Assembly (NCBI GenBank): GCA_024036415.1
Contig: JAMWET010005077.1
Span: 297,501-361,500 of the forward strand
Direction of reading: 5' to 3'
Source of the DNA: Prochilodus magdalenae
Taxonomy: Eukaryota; Chordata; Actinopteri; Characiformes; Prochilodontidae
DNA length: 64,000 bases
The position numbers and the translations under genes were made by a program. Position 1 is the stretch's first letter; every line of letters starts with the position of its first letter. This document shows, piece by piece, positions 1 through 11,400 of this stretch. Below the pieces are notes generated by a model, which saw only the letters and a list, made by a program, of their open reading frames with translations, was not told where the DNA came from and did no database searches.

Positions 1-47
1 GCGTGTGCCTGTGTGTGTGTGTGCGTGTGTGCGTGCGTGTGTGTGCA

Positions 48-79
<32 letters not shown>

Positions 80-592
80 CGTTTGTGTGTGTGTGCGCGT
101 GTGTGTGTGCATGTGTGTGTGTGCATGTGTATGTGTGTGTGTGCATGTGTGTGTTTGTGTGTGCGTGTGTGTGCCTGTGTGTGTGTGCATGTGTGTGTTT
201 GTGTATGTTTGTGCGTGCGCCTGTGTGTGTGTGCGTGTTTGTGCGTGCGTGTGTGTGTGTGTGTGCGTTTGTGTGTGTGTGTACGTGTGTGTGCCTGTGT
301 GTGTGCATGTGTGTGTTTGTGTGTGTGTGTGTACATGTGTGTGTTTGTGTGTGTGTGTGTGTGCGTGTGTGTGCCTGTGTGTGTGTGCATGTGTGTGTTT
401 GTGTATGTTTGTGCGTGTGCCTGTGTGTGTGTGTGCGTGTGTGTGCGTGCGTGTGTGTGCATGTGTGTGTGTGTTTGTGTGTGTGTGTGTGCGTGTGTGC
501 GTGTGTGTGCCTGTGTGTGTGTGTGCATGTGTGTGTGCATGTGTATGTGTGTGTGTGCATGTGTGTGTTTGTATGTGTGTGTGTGTGTGTAA
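1..592. repeat. TG-rich compound satellite with a roughly 200-bp higher-order period
   Basis: The whole stretch is alternating T and G broken by regular GC, GCA and TTT interruptions. It is not a pure dinucleotide run. A block of about 70 bases starting near 161 recurs almost unchanged near 361, exactly 200 bases later. A second block near 125 recurs near 539. The array therefore seems to have grown by duplication of units of about 200 bases as well as by slippage. Long frames of Val and Cys alternation run through it because TG repeats lack stops; they are not genes. The array is cut by the left edge. Confidence 0.95.
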
Positions 593-905
593 TCAGTGGC
601 AGCAGAGCTTGATCTTTATTGTGGTTATGGAGTTTGCCTGGGCCGGGAGCCGGGACACTTTTCACCATGGAAGTAGACGTTCACCAGAATTTGAGCAGGC
701 CTCTTTTTTTGCCATGGACGTTGACTGGGCCACAGGATTACAGTTTCCTCACTGCAGTATTGAAGCATGACTGAGCTGTAGGGCAGGACACTTTTCACTA
801 CAGAAGCAGAGTTTGACTGGGCCACAAGCTAAAAGATTCTTCACTGCGGTACCAGAATTTCACTGAACCATAGCCGAGATGTTTTCATCATGGGGTCTGT
901 GCCAG
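593..905. repeat. Short degenerate tandem repeat next to the TG array
   Basis: Phrases recur at irregular spacing. GGACACTTTTCAC occurs at about 653 and 786. TTGACTGGGCCACA occurs at about 721 and 812. CACTGCAG or CACTGCGG follows each of the latter. The copies differ by substitutions and small indels, so this is an old tandem duplication. No known family was recognised. Confidence 0.55.
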
Positions 906-2035
906 GTTATTATATTTTGCGGTTGGAAGAGGTTTTTACCCGGAAAAGTGTGGGTATATGTTTGGTCTAATGTTGATTTGTAGTGTTGTTGTTACTGCAG
1001 AGCATCATTGGATTTAAGAAAGACGCTATATAATTAAATATAATTAAATGTTCATATTATAAAAATGTATTAACTTATTATTTTATATAACCCTGTGTTG
1101 GTACTTCACTGCCACAAATGTGTTTAAAATATTCATACAGACCAAAACTTTCTCTTAAAACCATCATAAAAAGCAATGTTTTAGGCAACAGGCCGTGTAT
1201 TTCTAACCACTGTATAAAAGAACATTCTGCGAGGTAGCTTTTACAGGCACTAAACTTTTTTTATATCTGGTTCCTGTCACCACCACTGTAAGCAATGCTA
1301 TAGAAAGTTTCCCTACAATGGATCATTTCACATCAAATAATAACTGTTTACCTCTGGATATTTTAATTATGCAGACATTTAACAAAATCATTCACACAAT
1401 TTAAAGGGCAGCTGGCATTTAAAACAAAATCAGAGGTTTTCGTATGACAGTGCTGATACATTAGAGCTGTGGGTTATGGGGTTTTCCCGATCAACAGGTT
1501 TGGCAGGGTTTGTAACGTTTGAGCTTGGTCAGGCAGGTGGTCAGTGTGATCAGCTGAGCAGCATGGTTGGTCTCAAAGACTTCAAAGACATTTAACTCAC
1601 CCCCTCCAATTCAAACCAACCCCCACCACACACATACACTGATCAAACACACACTCTGCCCACACACATACAAATTCCAGAGCAAGTGTACAAATATACT
1701 CGTCATGCAGTTTGAATTGTCCTTTTATCTGATGCGTCATGGTAAATTATTGATGTTGGCATTTCCTTTGCACCAAGGGGTAGATTCCTCTGAAAAACGA
1801 TATGGGTTTTGTATATGTTGGGTAATTTACCATTAACTAGATGATACAAAACTTTGAAAAACACTTCTTTATAGCATAATGTGAAAAAACTACAAGGAAA
1901 AAGTAAAGACCAAAAGTCTGGATTTGCTGTAAGACTTATCTGTAGCAAGCAGGCTCTTAAAGAACCTATCAGAATAAAACTAAACAAATCAAATACACAC
2001 ATGCAGAAAGAGAGGAAGAGTGACACGGGGAGAGA
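906..2035. other. Gene-free stretch, nothing recognised
   Basis: AT-rich unique-looking DNA with short frames only. A CA-rich patch lies at about 1620-1675. No RNA gene, transposon terminus or exon-like segment was seen. Confidence 0.5.
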
Positions 2036-2220
2036 AAGAGCACCCATCAGTCTCTTCAAACTAACACAGGCAAATTGTATGCAAGTTAGACAAACTATGC
2101 TAACAACTGATGATTCATTGTTACAGAACAATGACACATATGAGGACGGCGTGGATTGGTTCTCAGACATAACTAAGGTCAACTCATTCAACTATGCACA
2201 GTCATTGCTCAGGTTTTGTA
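2036..2220. repeat. Duplicated segment, copy A (intact)
   Basis: This segment is repeated about 380 bases downstream. Shared phrases include AACACAGGCAAATT, TAGACAAACTA, CTCAGACATAAC and TCATTCAACT, in the same order and orientation. Copy A is continuous, whereas copy B (2399-2500 plus 2844-2950) is split by about 340 bases. No coding content was recognised. Confidence 0.7.
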
Positions 2221-2398
2221 TAATAAAGGGAAATTCCACACATTCCTCAAAATTAGTGTTGTGAGCAAAGTCATTCAGTGTGGTTTGATGAAAAATGGTA
2301 CATTGTCAAGACATTTACAGATATAATGAACATACACACATATTTTAAATGTAATGGTGAGGAACATATTTTCTTTGGCTGTTCTTTGGTGACAGTAT

Positions 2399-2950
2399 TT
2401 GTGTGTGTGTGTGTGTGTGAGCACCTATTGGTCTCTCCATATTAACACAGGCAAATTATATGGTAAGATAGACAAACTACGCTAACAATTGCTGATTTAC
2501 AAACCACACCCCACGCCCCCACCCCCCATGTTTCAAAATGTGTTTTTTCTATATTTGTAATAATACAGCACAGAACAGCCCGTCTTATCCCGAGGTCACA
2601 CGTAATCCACATCCAGAGACTGGTAGAGATACACATAATCTGCTTCGTACCATGTGTAATTGGTGGATTTGCATGTCCCTCTACATTTTGTCCCAAACTC
2701 CGCATTGGACACTTATGGAATCTCTAAGGACCCATTATCTGTATTGAGAGAGCTGAGATTGTTGAGAGCTGAGAAGGGTATCGTGTCGAATCATGTCGAA
2801 AAGCAAATTTAAAAACAAACAAAAAAACAAAAAACAGACCCCAGTGGGTTACAGAGCAATGACAATTAAAACTGTGACTTGGATTGGGCCTCAGACATAA
2901 CAAAGCTCAATTCATTCAACTGTGCCCAGTCAGTGCTTAAGCTGCAGTCT
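2399..2950. repeat. Duplicated segment, copy B, interrupted by an insertion
   Basis: The left half (about 2418-2500) and right half (about 2844-2950) together match copy A at 2036-2220. A short GT run (about 2399-2418) precedes it. The interrupting block (about 2501-2843) begins in a C-rich stretch and ends in an A-rich tail (about 2810-2837, AAAC and AAAAC runs). That is what a retroposed insertion would look like on the + strand. Clear target-site duplications were not found. Confidence 0.6.
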
Positions 2951-4257
2951 AGTATGGATAATGTCCATATGGCTCTCTCATGTGCATCCCAGTAATGTCT
3001 GCAGAAGTCACTCTCAGCTGGTTCCAAGTGCTCAAATAGCCTTGAATACTTTCCAAGAAGTTACTTTCCTCTATGTCTAAGCATCAGTCTATCCATCCAC
3101 AGAGGTACACAGGCCAAATGATATTTACTGTGTGCTAAAATAGGCCATGTTGTCAGTCACTTTCTGATTGACTGGTCTGGTTGCCTGTTATTTGTGCACT
3201 GATTTCCAATCAAACGACAGCAGAGTGTAAAGTTTACATTACACCTTTAAAAGTTCAGGAGCTTTAATTCAGTATCTAGTAAATGAGACATCCTTGCTTT
3301 GACTGACATGCTGCAGTCTTTTCTTTGCCTGTCTCCTCGAAACAGAAACACATGGTTGGGGTTGGTTGTTTTGCATGTCGGTTATGTGACTCTTTCCTGT
3401 CAAAGTAGGCGGTTCTTGTTCACACTGGGTGATAAAACTTACCAAATCCTTTGATGACAGCCAGATGTGTGTCTTGTGAAACTACTCTCACCCAGTACTG
3501 CCTCGTCTCCCTGGATAGCTATTACTTTACACATAACAGTTTCAAAATCATTTTTTTATGTCACCTTGACTTAAAATATGGAGAATAGCATCTCTGTTGT
3601 TCCATTTTTGGGCTCACGAACATCTGCCATAGTAAAATGTAACTTTGAAGAAGGGGCCATGAGACCTCTCACATGAACTGGATAACACTTTATGGCACCA
3701 CATTACATATCAACTGTGGATCTTTAGCTAGCTATAAGAAAGTACTAGCTCAGTATGGACCTGCATGGACTTCATGGTGGAGGATTGTGCTTAATGGAAA
3801 GAGAAACCCAAGACTGACCTACATTCCAGCCAGTATATTTCTCTTATCTGTATCATGTAAATGTAAATGTAAAACTCATCTAACCCCAGACTTGTTCCAG
3901 GCTAGCATGTAAAGAAAAACTGTGGTCTGTTTGTTACTTTTACACCAAATAAGCCCTGAAGGTTTGCAGCTTACTTTAATAAGATCCTGTATTATTACTC
4001 TACCATGTAAGTCGACATGGTTCAACATCTTCAGATGCTGTCTTTGCCAGTGTTGTGCCAAATTATGTCATGCAGGCTTATAAACACTACAGAAGACACT
4101 GATGGTTATTTAGACATAGAAACAACCAAAATCGTGAGTAATCTGTAATCTGTAGCATCCATAAGCCTAGATGACGTGTGTGCATGTAAAGGGAGGTTGG
4201 ATTCTGTATCCTTCAGCTGACAAGCAAATGCCAGTGTACAGCTGTCTATGAGGGTAG
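2951..4257. other. Gene-free stretch, nothing recognised
   Basis: No long frame with a domain, no RNA gene and no transposon terminus was recognised. Confidence 0.5.
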
Positions 4258-4625
4258 CTTAAAACTTGATTAACACCAGGCCTTCTGGACGTGTGGCACT
4301 GACCACGGTGCCTCCACACATTGATTCATAGGTCGTCTTCACCAAGACAAAAGTGGAACATTATTGAATATGTCCCCCTGACATTCTGAGTCACTCGATT
4401 ATAGTCTGGCACAACACCACTGTAGTCTTTGGCAATGCTGATGTGGTGTTAAGGAAGTCATCATATTGGTTTGTGTGTATGGTTTGTGCATGTAATCCTG
4501 TGTTGTGCAACTATCTGCCAATTGCTGGCACTAACTGGATGACTCATGAAGGGCATCAGTGCTGAATCCTGAATATCTTCAGTTGTGGTTGTTGGGCCAC
4601 CCAAGTTTCATTCCTATCAGTTAAT
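4258..4625 (-). mobile_element. Tc1/mariner-like transposon relic, truncated (family copy 1)
   Basis: On the - strand this matches the middle of the elements at 20292-21081 and 23506-24316. Shared phrases read on the + strand include CACCAGGCCT, ACTGACCA(C/T)GGTGCC, CACCAAGACAAAA and TTCTGAGTCA. It ends near the region equivalent to AAGTTTCATTCCT of the 20-kb copy. Both terminal inverted repeats and the C-terminal transposase remnant are missing. It is a dead fragment with no open frame. Confidence 0.65.
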
Positions 4626-6659
4626 TTTTCAGGGTTCAACTATTATTTTGATGTTAAGTGCATAATGATGATAATGAATTACTATGATTGAATGGAATAT
4701 AGTGTTTAACAGACGAGATGATCACAAACAGTATTTCTTTGTGTAGTAATCATAATATGATATTCACCCCCCTCCTGTTGGGTACGTAAGTCCAGAGCCC
4801 TGTAGACATTTAGATTTTTTAAAAAATTGTATTTAGTTGTGATCAACATCATTTTCTGTTCTGCAGTCTGTCTAAACCATGCTGCAATGTATGCCCAGAA
4901 CCTTCTCAGCCTGCTTTGCAGTGTTTCACCAATTCCAACCACCACTGACTGTGATTGTCATATTAGATAAGGTCAGTGTTTGGAGCAGAGTGCAAAGCGA
5001 GCCTCCGCCATATGATCATTACAGCATGACAAAAATAAAGCTTGCTACATCACATGCCAGGGAGCGGACACAAACAGCAGCTACTGTCGTGTATCAGGGA
5101 TGGAAGTTTCATCTAATCCAAATGAAGGCTTATAAATAAAAGATTAATTTCTTGTCAAAGACTCAGCTCAGTGTTTACACACAGTCATTTCCAGCAGCGC
5201 TCAAAACCACACGAAGCCCATCTCTCCTGGGTCACTACGAGCCCTTTGAAGTGCGGCATGCAAAGATAGCTGCGTTTAGGCGATTAGGTGCGTAAAGGGA
5301 TAAACTGGCATTGTAAAGTTTTAAAAGCAAGTGGATGATACCGAGTCTGTTGACTCAAAGGTAGGCTGAGGACAGCTCTTTAGCTTCTGCATTAATGACT
5401 TTTGTGGTGCTGACTAATTAGAGCCTTTTCAAAAGCACCTGCTCTTTGAGGTCCATAGGAAAAGTGCTTTCGTAAGAGCGTGGACACTCCAGCGTGGCGC
5501 AAATGAAGAGACGAAGAGGAGAGAAGGAGCGTTAACAGGGCCCTGCGCTTCACGAGCTTCTAACCCCCAGCACACCCACGCACTGTCTTCTCATATCTGA
5601 CAAGCCATGGCTTCTCTCAGTGTGATGAAAATCTCTCTCTCTCGCTCTCCCTCCTTCTCCTTCCCCACCCTCCTGCAAACACCATGCGCAGACTGCAAAT
5701 AAAGCAAAAACAATCCCGCTCACCATAAAAATGGAATATGAACTGCTTGTGTGAACTGTGGGACGCGTGTTGTTGAAAGTAGGTGGTTTATGTGGAATCA
5801 GGAAGGCGTTTCTGTGCCGATGCAAATAGCTACAGTTATAGTAGGCAAGGAAGCAAATATATATTTATGTATTCATCCTTGGTTACGTTTCAATAAAAGA
5901 TGAGCCTTCGCATGGTAAACCCAAACTGCATCTCAGAGTGAGAGGATAGAACGTATAAGCATCCGAGTGAATACTGCACTCATGTGCTGGTGCAACTGCA
6001 GGGGTGGCTGTGAGCAGGAAGGGGACTGGCTGACCCATATTGAGTTTGATCGGCATGAAAAAGGGAGAGAGTAAGTGTGTGTGAAAGAGAGAGGGAGCGG
6101 ATCAGTAGTGGCATTGTGCATGCAGGAGGGAGATGGTTTATGCCAATTCTGAAGGCATTATAGCTTCCTGACTTTGTACATCATGTGCACCATGCTTCCA
6201 TACAAGAAGACTGAAACGTAGCCCCTGACATTTTCCTGTTTGCGGAACAGGAACTCCTTTCATGGCATCTTGTCGTTTTCTATCACACTCTCCTGTGCCA
6301 TGCATTACCTCTAGCTAAAGGACACTTTCCAGGAGCATCAGGACCATGAAACATGCAGGTGGATGCTGGTCTGGCTGTTACCTTTGACATTTGGTGTACA
6401 TCTCCATTTCACTGAAATGTTTCTATTGGGTCAGGTTAAAATAAGACCCTAGTAACATTTAACTGGCTTAAACAATAGACAACAAATACTGTATGCCTGT
6501 ACTTCCCTGTTCTGTTCCTGGAGTACCCCTGCCCTATATATTTTTGTGTTTCCCCTGTACCAATGCAGTACACCTCCAGCAGTGCTGCCCCCTCCATCAA
6601 ATGAAAATCCACCAGTAACCATTTCATAAAACTAACCAGTCAACAGACATAATCTTTTA
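4626..6659. other. Gene-free stretch with a pyrimidine-rich tract
   Basis: No gene was seen. A CT-rich run at about 5629-5672 (TCTCTCTCTCGCTCTCCC and following) stands out. A fragment at about 6510-6590 (TTCCTGGAG and CCCCTGCCCT) resembles the short inverted-repeat element at 25313-25463. The rest looks unique. Confidence 0.45.
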
Positions 6660-7560
6660 TCTGGTTATTTGGCCAGCTCTGCACATCTTACTCCGGGCAG
6701 TTTCTTAAACCCTGGTCAGTATGGGGCAACTTCACTCAGCGTTTTACACTGAAGACACTAAAGAGAGGACTTCACCTTTATTAGCATCACAACCCCAACA
6801 GTAGCCTGTAGGTAGCAGCCATGCTGTGTGATTTTATCCACTGTTTGTCCGTTGAAGCCGTAGGTATCTGTCATGCCTTGCCCTGTTTCCCTCCCTGCCC
6901 GTTTTGTTCTTTGTTTATCTTGTCTCATGTTCCGGCCATTTCCATGTGCTTTTGTTTATTTTGGTTCTGGCTCCTCCTTGTCTCCACCTGCATGCCACTC
7001 CCCTCACCTGTTCCCAGTTTCTGGCTCCTCCTGTTCCCAAGTGTTCCTTGTTTGCCATTGTGCATATATAGCCCTCTGTTTGCTCCCAGTCTTTGTTGGG
7101 CATTGTGAATTTACTGTGTACTGTTATTTTGTAGTGCATTGTGATCGTTACCTGCTTGGTATTCTCTGTGTTCTTGGGTTTGTTTTCTTTGTGTTCCTGT
7201 TTTATCATGGGCTGTCCAGCTCTCTGTGTCTCTGCCTGCACTTTAACTCTTGGTAATGTCAGTACAGACAAACAACGTCAAAAACTAACTTTGCACACGT
7301 ATCCACCTTCCCTGCATATTCAGTCGACACAGTATCATTAGTTTCTAGCAAACTTCAAGCAACTAACATAGCAAACTAAACAGCCTGATGCCTTAGTTTA
7401 TTCACACAGAGGTTAACCTCGTTTAACCTCTACCTCTTCACTACTATGTTTCACTCTACATCAGCAAATCAGCTTGGTAAAAGCTCAACAGATCATTTAT
7501 GGGCTCACCAAAAAAAGGGCAATGACTCGTAAGGCCAAATCACAGGGTGATTCATAACCC
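6660..7560 (-). repeat. Interspersed repeat 'R2', - strand copy, interrupted by an LTR-like insertion
   Basis: Read on the - strand, it shares blocks with copies at about 13205-13930 and 42220-42960. Examples are GCATGGCTGCTAC, CAGGCT(G/A)CTG, and a frame-less block equivalent to GTGTCTTCAGTGTAAAA. The far side resumes after 7298 with sequence like AGCAAATCAG and TCATTTATGGGCTC. The family was not identified; no transposase frame is visible. The copy is split by the 6869-7298 segment. Confidence 0.5.
6869..7298 (+). mobile_element. Possible solo LTR
   Basis: This segment of about 430 bases begins TGTCATGCC, is rich in pyrimidine and short Cys/Leu/Pro frames, and holds a TATA-like GCATATATAG at about 7061-7070. 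It interrupts the R2 repeat. The sequence GTATC occurs directly on both sides (6864-6868 and 7299-7303), as a 5-bp target duplication would. The 3' end reads CACAC rather than the canonical CA end, and there is no primer-binding site or internal region. An LTR is the best guess, but other insertion types are possible. Confidence 0.35.
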
Positions 7561-7599
7561 GGGCATTCCTAACTCAGATCAAAGTGACATACCTTTTTA

Positions 7600-7700
7600 T
7601 TTATTAGTTCATTTTCTTAACTACTTATCCTTCTGGGTCGCAGGGTCTACATGTCCTAGCGCTAATTGGGCAGACAACAGGAAACTCCCCGGCTGCCAAG
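7600..7700. repeat. Fragment of a common fish interspersed repeat
   Basis: The phrase TTCTTAACTACTTATCCTTC followed by TGGGTCGCAGGG resembles the start of a dispersed repeat familiar from many teleost genomes, also seen here near 16600. This assignment is from memory of such repeats, not from a search. Confidence 0.35.
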
Positions 7701-7740
7701 CCATCAGAGGGCGTTCTATGCTCTCTATACCTTCTATGTA

Positions 7741-8365
7741 AAAATCAGAGAACAATTCACAATACTGAAAAACATGTCATACGGCTCCTTTAAAAGGGAT
7801 TATGCCATAAACATGTTATGGAAGATTACAACAAACATAATTGCATTTTTAATTATTATCATCTGTAATGGTAAGAAACATCTGCATATATTCAACTTCT
7901 AAATATATTATTTTTAATTACATCAATGAGTTGTTGCAGAGTTGCACTTCCCATATTTTCAGCGATATTGTCACTTGGTTCCAAATTATAGACAGATTAT
8001 AAAATATTACATTGTAAAATATGAATATAATATTTTCTGACATATGACATGTCCCGTTCCATGATTATCTTTTTTCATATCTCTGTGCAAAGGTTGCCTT
8101 ATTTTCAGCGATATTCAATAAAATAAATAAAAAAGAAAAAATTATGAATTTAAAAGGCATGGCAACACAGTTATTATTCCAGGGCTGAATGTTGTTAAAA
8201 TTGGATAAATATTGGAGGAAATGTGTCAAGTTTTTTATCTCCTATAATGGGTGATTCATAAAGATGAGATATTAAACTGATTTATATATTAATTCAAAAA
8301 AGTAATTATACAGATGATTTATATTCCACTGTGGAATTACACAGCACAATAATAAACCCATCCAC
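7741..8365. other. AT-rich gene-free stretch
   Basis: Very AT-rich sequence with many short A/T runs. The phrase TATTTTCAGCGATATT occurs twice (about 7954-7969 and 8101-8116), suggesting a small local duplication. No gene or named element was recognised. Confidence 0.45.
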
Positions 8366-8450
8366 CTTTAGCAGGTGTGTTAGATCAGGGAAAACACTAA
8401 AATGTGCAGGGCCAGGGTTGGGAACCAGGGTTAGGTTGAAACCAGGCCCA
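8366..8450 (-). repeat. Partial copy of the short inverted-repeat element found at 25313
   Basis: On the - strand it reads CAACCCTGGCCCTGCACATT and then continues with an equivalent of CTAACACACCTGCT. This matches 25313-25380 in order. It is only one arm and part of the centre. Confidence 0.45.
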
Positions 8451-11400
8451 GGGTTAGTGTATGTACTGACCTATTTATCAGTTTAGCTAGGAGATGATGT
8501 GCATCTGCATAGCTCTGACTAGACTATGGAGAGGTGGCCTAGGAAACAGGGCTGGGTGAAAGCAGGCTACATCCTAATGCCTTGTTGTCAGAAGGCCATT
8601 CATTTAATTCAGCCTTTTGTCCTCACCTTTGATGCAGCAGCCCTGTTTCTCTTTGTCATCTGTGCCTGTCCTCACCATTGAAACACTCACTTTGACAGCT
8701 ATGCTCATCGACAGCAATTACACATCAGGTACATGTACATTTGGACAGTGCGGACACCCCCTGACGGGGACGAACTGACTGACAACTCAATTTGCACACC
8801 AAATTTAGGCTCCCGAGAATCACATCTCATGGCATTGTGGTATTTGCAATATACAAAAGGATACCCAGCCCAGCGAGATTCATCTTTTAAAGGACAAAGG
8901 TTGCTAAGCAACTTTGGCTTCCCCCCTTTCTTGCTTTGCAGTAGCAGTCACAGTAGTGCAGGCAGCGTGACTAGGTATTATTGTACCTTTCACATCGCAA
9001 ACCACAACCCGCACTGCTCTTTAAGCTCTCAATCACATTAGAGCCCTGTTCAGCACACACTCCACCATCTCTCGTGGCTGCAAAATTAGCCGGAGTAGAT
9101 TCTTGCTGGCCCAATTTCAGCTAAAATGGGCCTGATATAAAACAGCCATGGCGTAGTTATGTAAATATTTGATTCGTTAGAATCAAAATGGACACAGCAA
9201 CACGAAAGGAATCATGGTGCTCAGCGGGAATGAGGAAATACCGGAACAGAGCAATGCCTCTGTGAAATCCAATTAAAGCAGAGTGTGGAATACTTCACAT
9301 GAGTAGTGCCGCAGTGACGAGGGAAAAAAAGCTCTTCATGCCAATAGCATACTGATGATCAGCTTGTAGAGAGCAGTAAAAATTCTTTTGCTAATCATGT
9401 TCAGACTCATAAAGTGCTTTGGGCTTTGCATGGGTGTCCTTTGAAGACGCTGGTTATGGCCCATATATTAATAAGACTTCTTCGTTTATTATACGTGGCA
9501 TGCAGGATAGTTGTGGAATCCAGACAGAGAGCAAGAAGTGAAAAGTAGAATGGATGAAATGTAGGCAAACCTGCACTGTGCTAGCTTAGAAAAAGCAGAG
9601 AAAACTGAAAATCACAAAATACGTTGGAAGTAATCTTTGTGTCATAAAAAGGAGTGATTTTTCAAAAGAATTGGAAGACTGAAAGACTTTCTTCTATATG
9701 AGAAAACAAATGCAATCATGGAAAGTATTGAGCCATATAATTTTTCTGTTGGCAGCTGGGTTGAATTCAGTGCTAATGTGCTTCACAGTGACTGTCATTA
9801 CGTTACCCTCATTACTGTCACTGATCATCACTAATAACCTGTAAATTTAAACTAGAAGCTGGTGAATTGGAAGCCAACTTCCGCATTGTTCCAACCACAG
9901 GTAGAGATTCACAAGCCATTTTTACTAGCAATTTAAATCTATTTATTGCATGGATGCTCTGTCTAACAGCTTTACTGAGCCATGTAAATTTATTTTGGAG
10001 CCAGGAGACACTAACATACCTGAGAATCAACATTGTTCCTCACAGTCTCTGAAAGAATTGTAAGGTAGCAGAGAAGAAGTAGCCAGTAGCCTGTTAGCCA
10101 TGTTCCGCAAGTGGCCAATCTGGTGTTCTAACAATTTATCCTACCTTTTGGGCGGAGCTAGTACGTGTGTATCATTTGTATAGTGTTGTGGTTCTGTTTT
10201 TTTTAACATATCAGTTTTCTCCTAATGTCAAATTAGCACAGACTTCAAAGGCTGATGACATTTTCTTATAAAATCATTCGCCAGATTCTTGTTTGGATTT
10301 TTACATTCTAATTAAATAGTGCAGTAGTGACATTCTGATGCCTTACGGCTACATCATAAAAGGTGGAACATGAAATTTAAAACAAGAAGCTGACAAAAAA
10401 GAAGGCAACTTCAGCTTTGTGGTTTCATGCTTGTAGTATTTTCTTTTGTTCCAATTCAGAATTTTCGTTTTGAGTTCTTGACTTTTATGTATGGGGCTGC
10501 TTATAGATTTGAGCTAGATTAGGATATTTTGACAAGGTAGCACAATTCTGGCTAATGTGCTTAGACATTATGCTTACCTTGCATGGCCTTCAAGTTGGGT
10601 AGATTTGGCTACCCACCACATAGCTGAAATCAGGCAATGTCTTAGGATGGCTGGAAAGCTACAGCAGGAGCAAGTACTCACAGTATGAAATGTAGCAGGT
10701 GGGCACTGACCCAGCTTATGCTAACGCACTTTGGTTTTAATGACCTTATAGTGTTATAGGAGGGGTTATGCTAAGTATGGCTCCAGTGTGTCATTGTGCC
10801 ATGATTCCAGGCCCATTCAAAAAGTTTTGGACACAAAAACGATGGTCAGTTTAATGGTCTACTGTTACAATATACTCTAGTATGATATAAATTAGCATTT
10901 TTTTTTACATGTATGTTGTATTTTAAAAACAAATTTAAAGATTTACTTTACACAGAACTTCAAGTATAGGCCTAAAGCGGCCAAATTAGACTAGCTATCT
11001 TGCCCCTAGCTGTCGACACTTAGTAGCTCATGCCTGCCAAAAGACACATATATAAACAAACAATAGTCTCAGTATATGCTTCCTCCGGTTTACTTTATCC
11101 ACATGCATTAGCCTCAACCTGATGAGTGAAAATGCACTGATTCACATTCTGTTTGTTGTGATGTAAACATATGATTGTGAAAGTTTACAACTGTGGGAAA
11201 TAATTGTGGTGAGCTTAAATAATGATCAAGTGGTTGCGTACTAATGGTGATGGACTTAACTTAAGAATTAGCTGAGACTGAGAGCCTACAGACATCTACT
11301 GCAGCTGCCATTAATGTCTATTTTAGAAGGTGCTGTCAATCAGGAACTGATGAGCAAGTCATGCCACTATAATAGAAACAGTGTACAGCAGGTTGCCCTA

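Noticed and set aside
1..592. CRISPR-like spacing in the TG array
   Set aside because: No constant repeat with unique spacers; it is vertebrate simple-sequence DNA.
3..770. Three overlapping long + strand frames of Val/Cys repeats
   Set aside because: They are read-through of a TG-rich array that lacks stop codons. The frames show no domain and end soon after the array.
6821..7256. Hydrophobic Cys/Leu/Pro-rich frames
   Set aside because: They arise from pyrimidine-rich sequence of the LTR-like segment. Two frames are open at once, which argues against coding.
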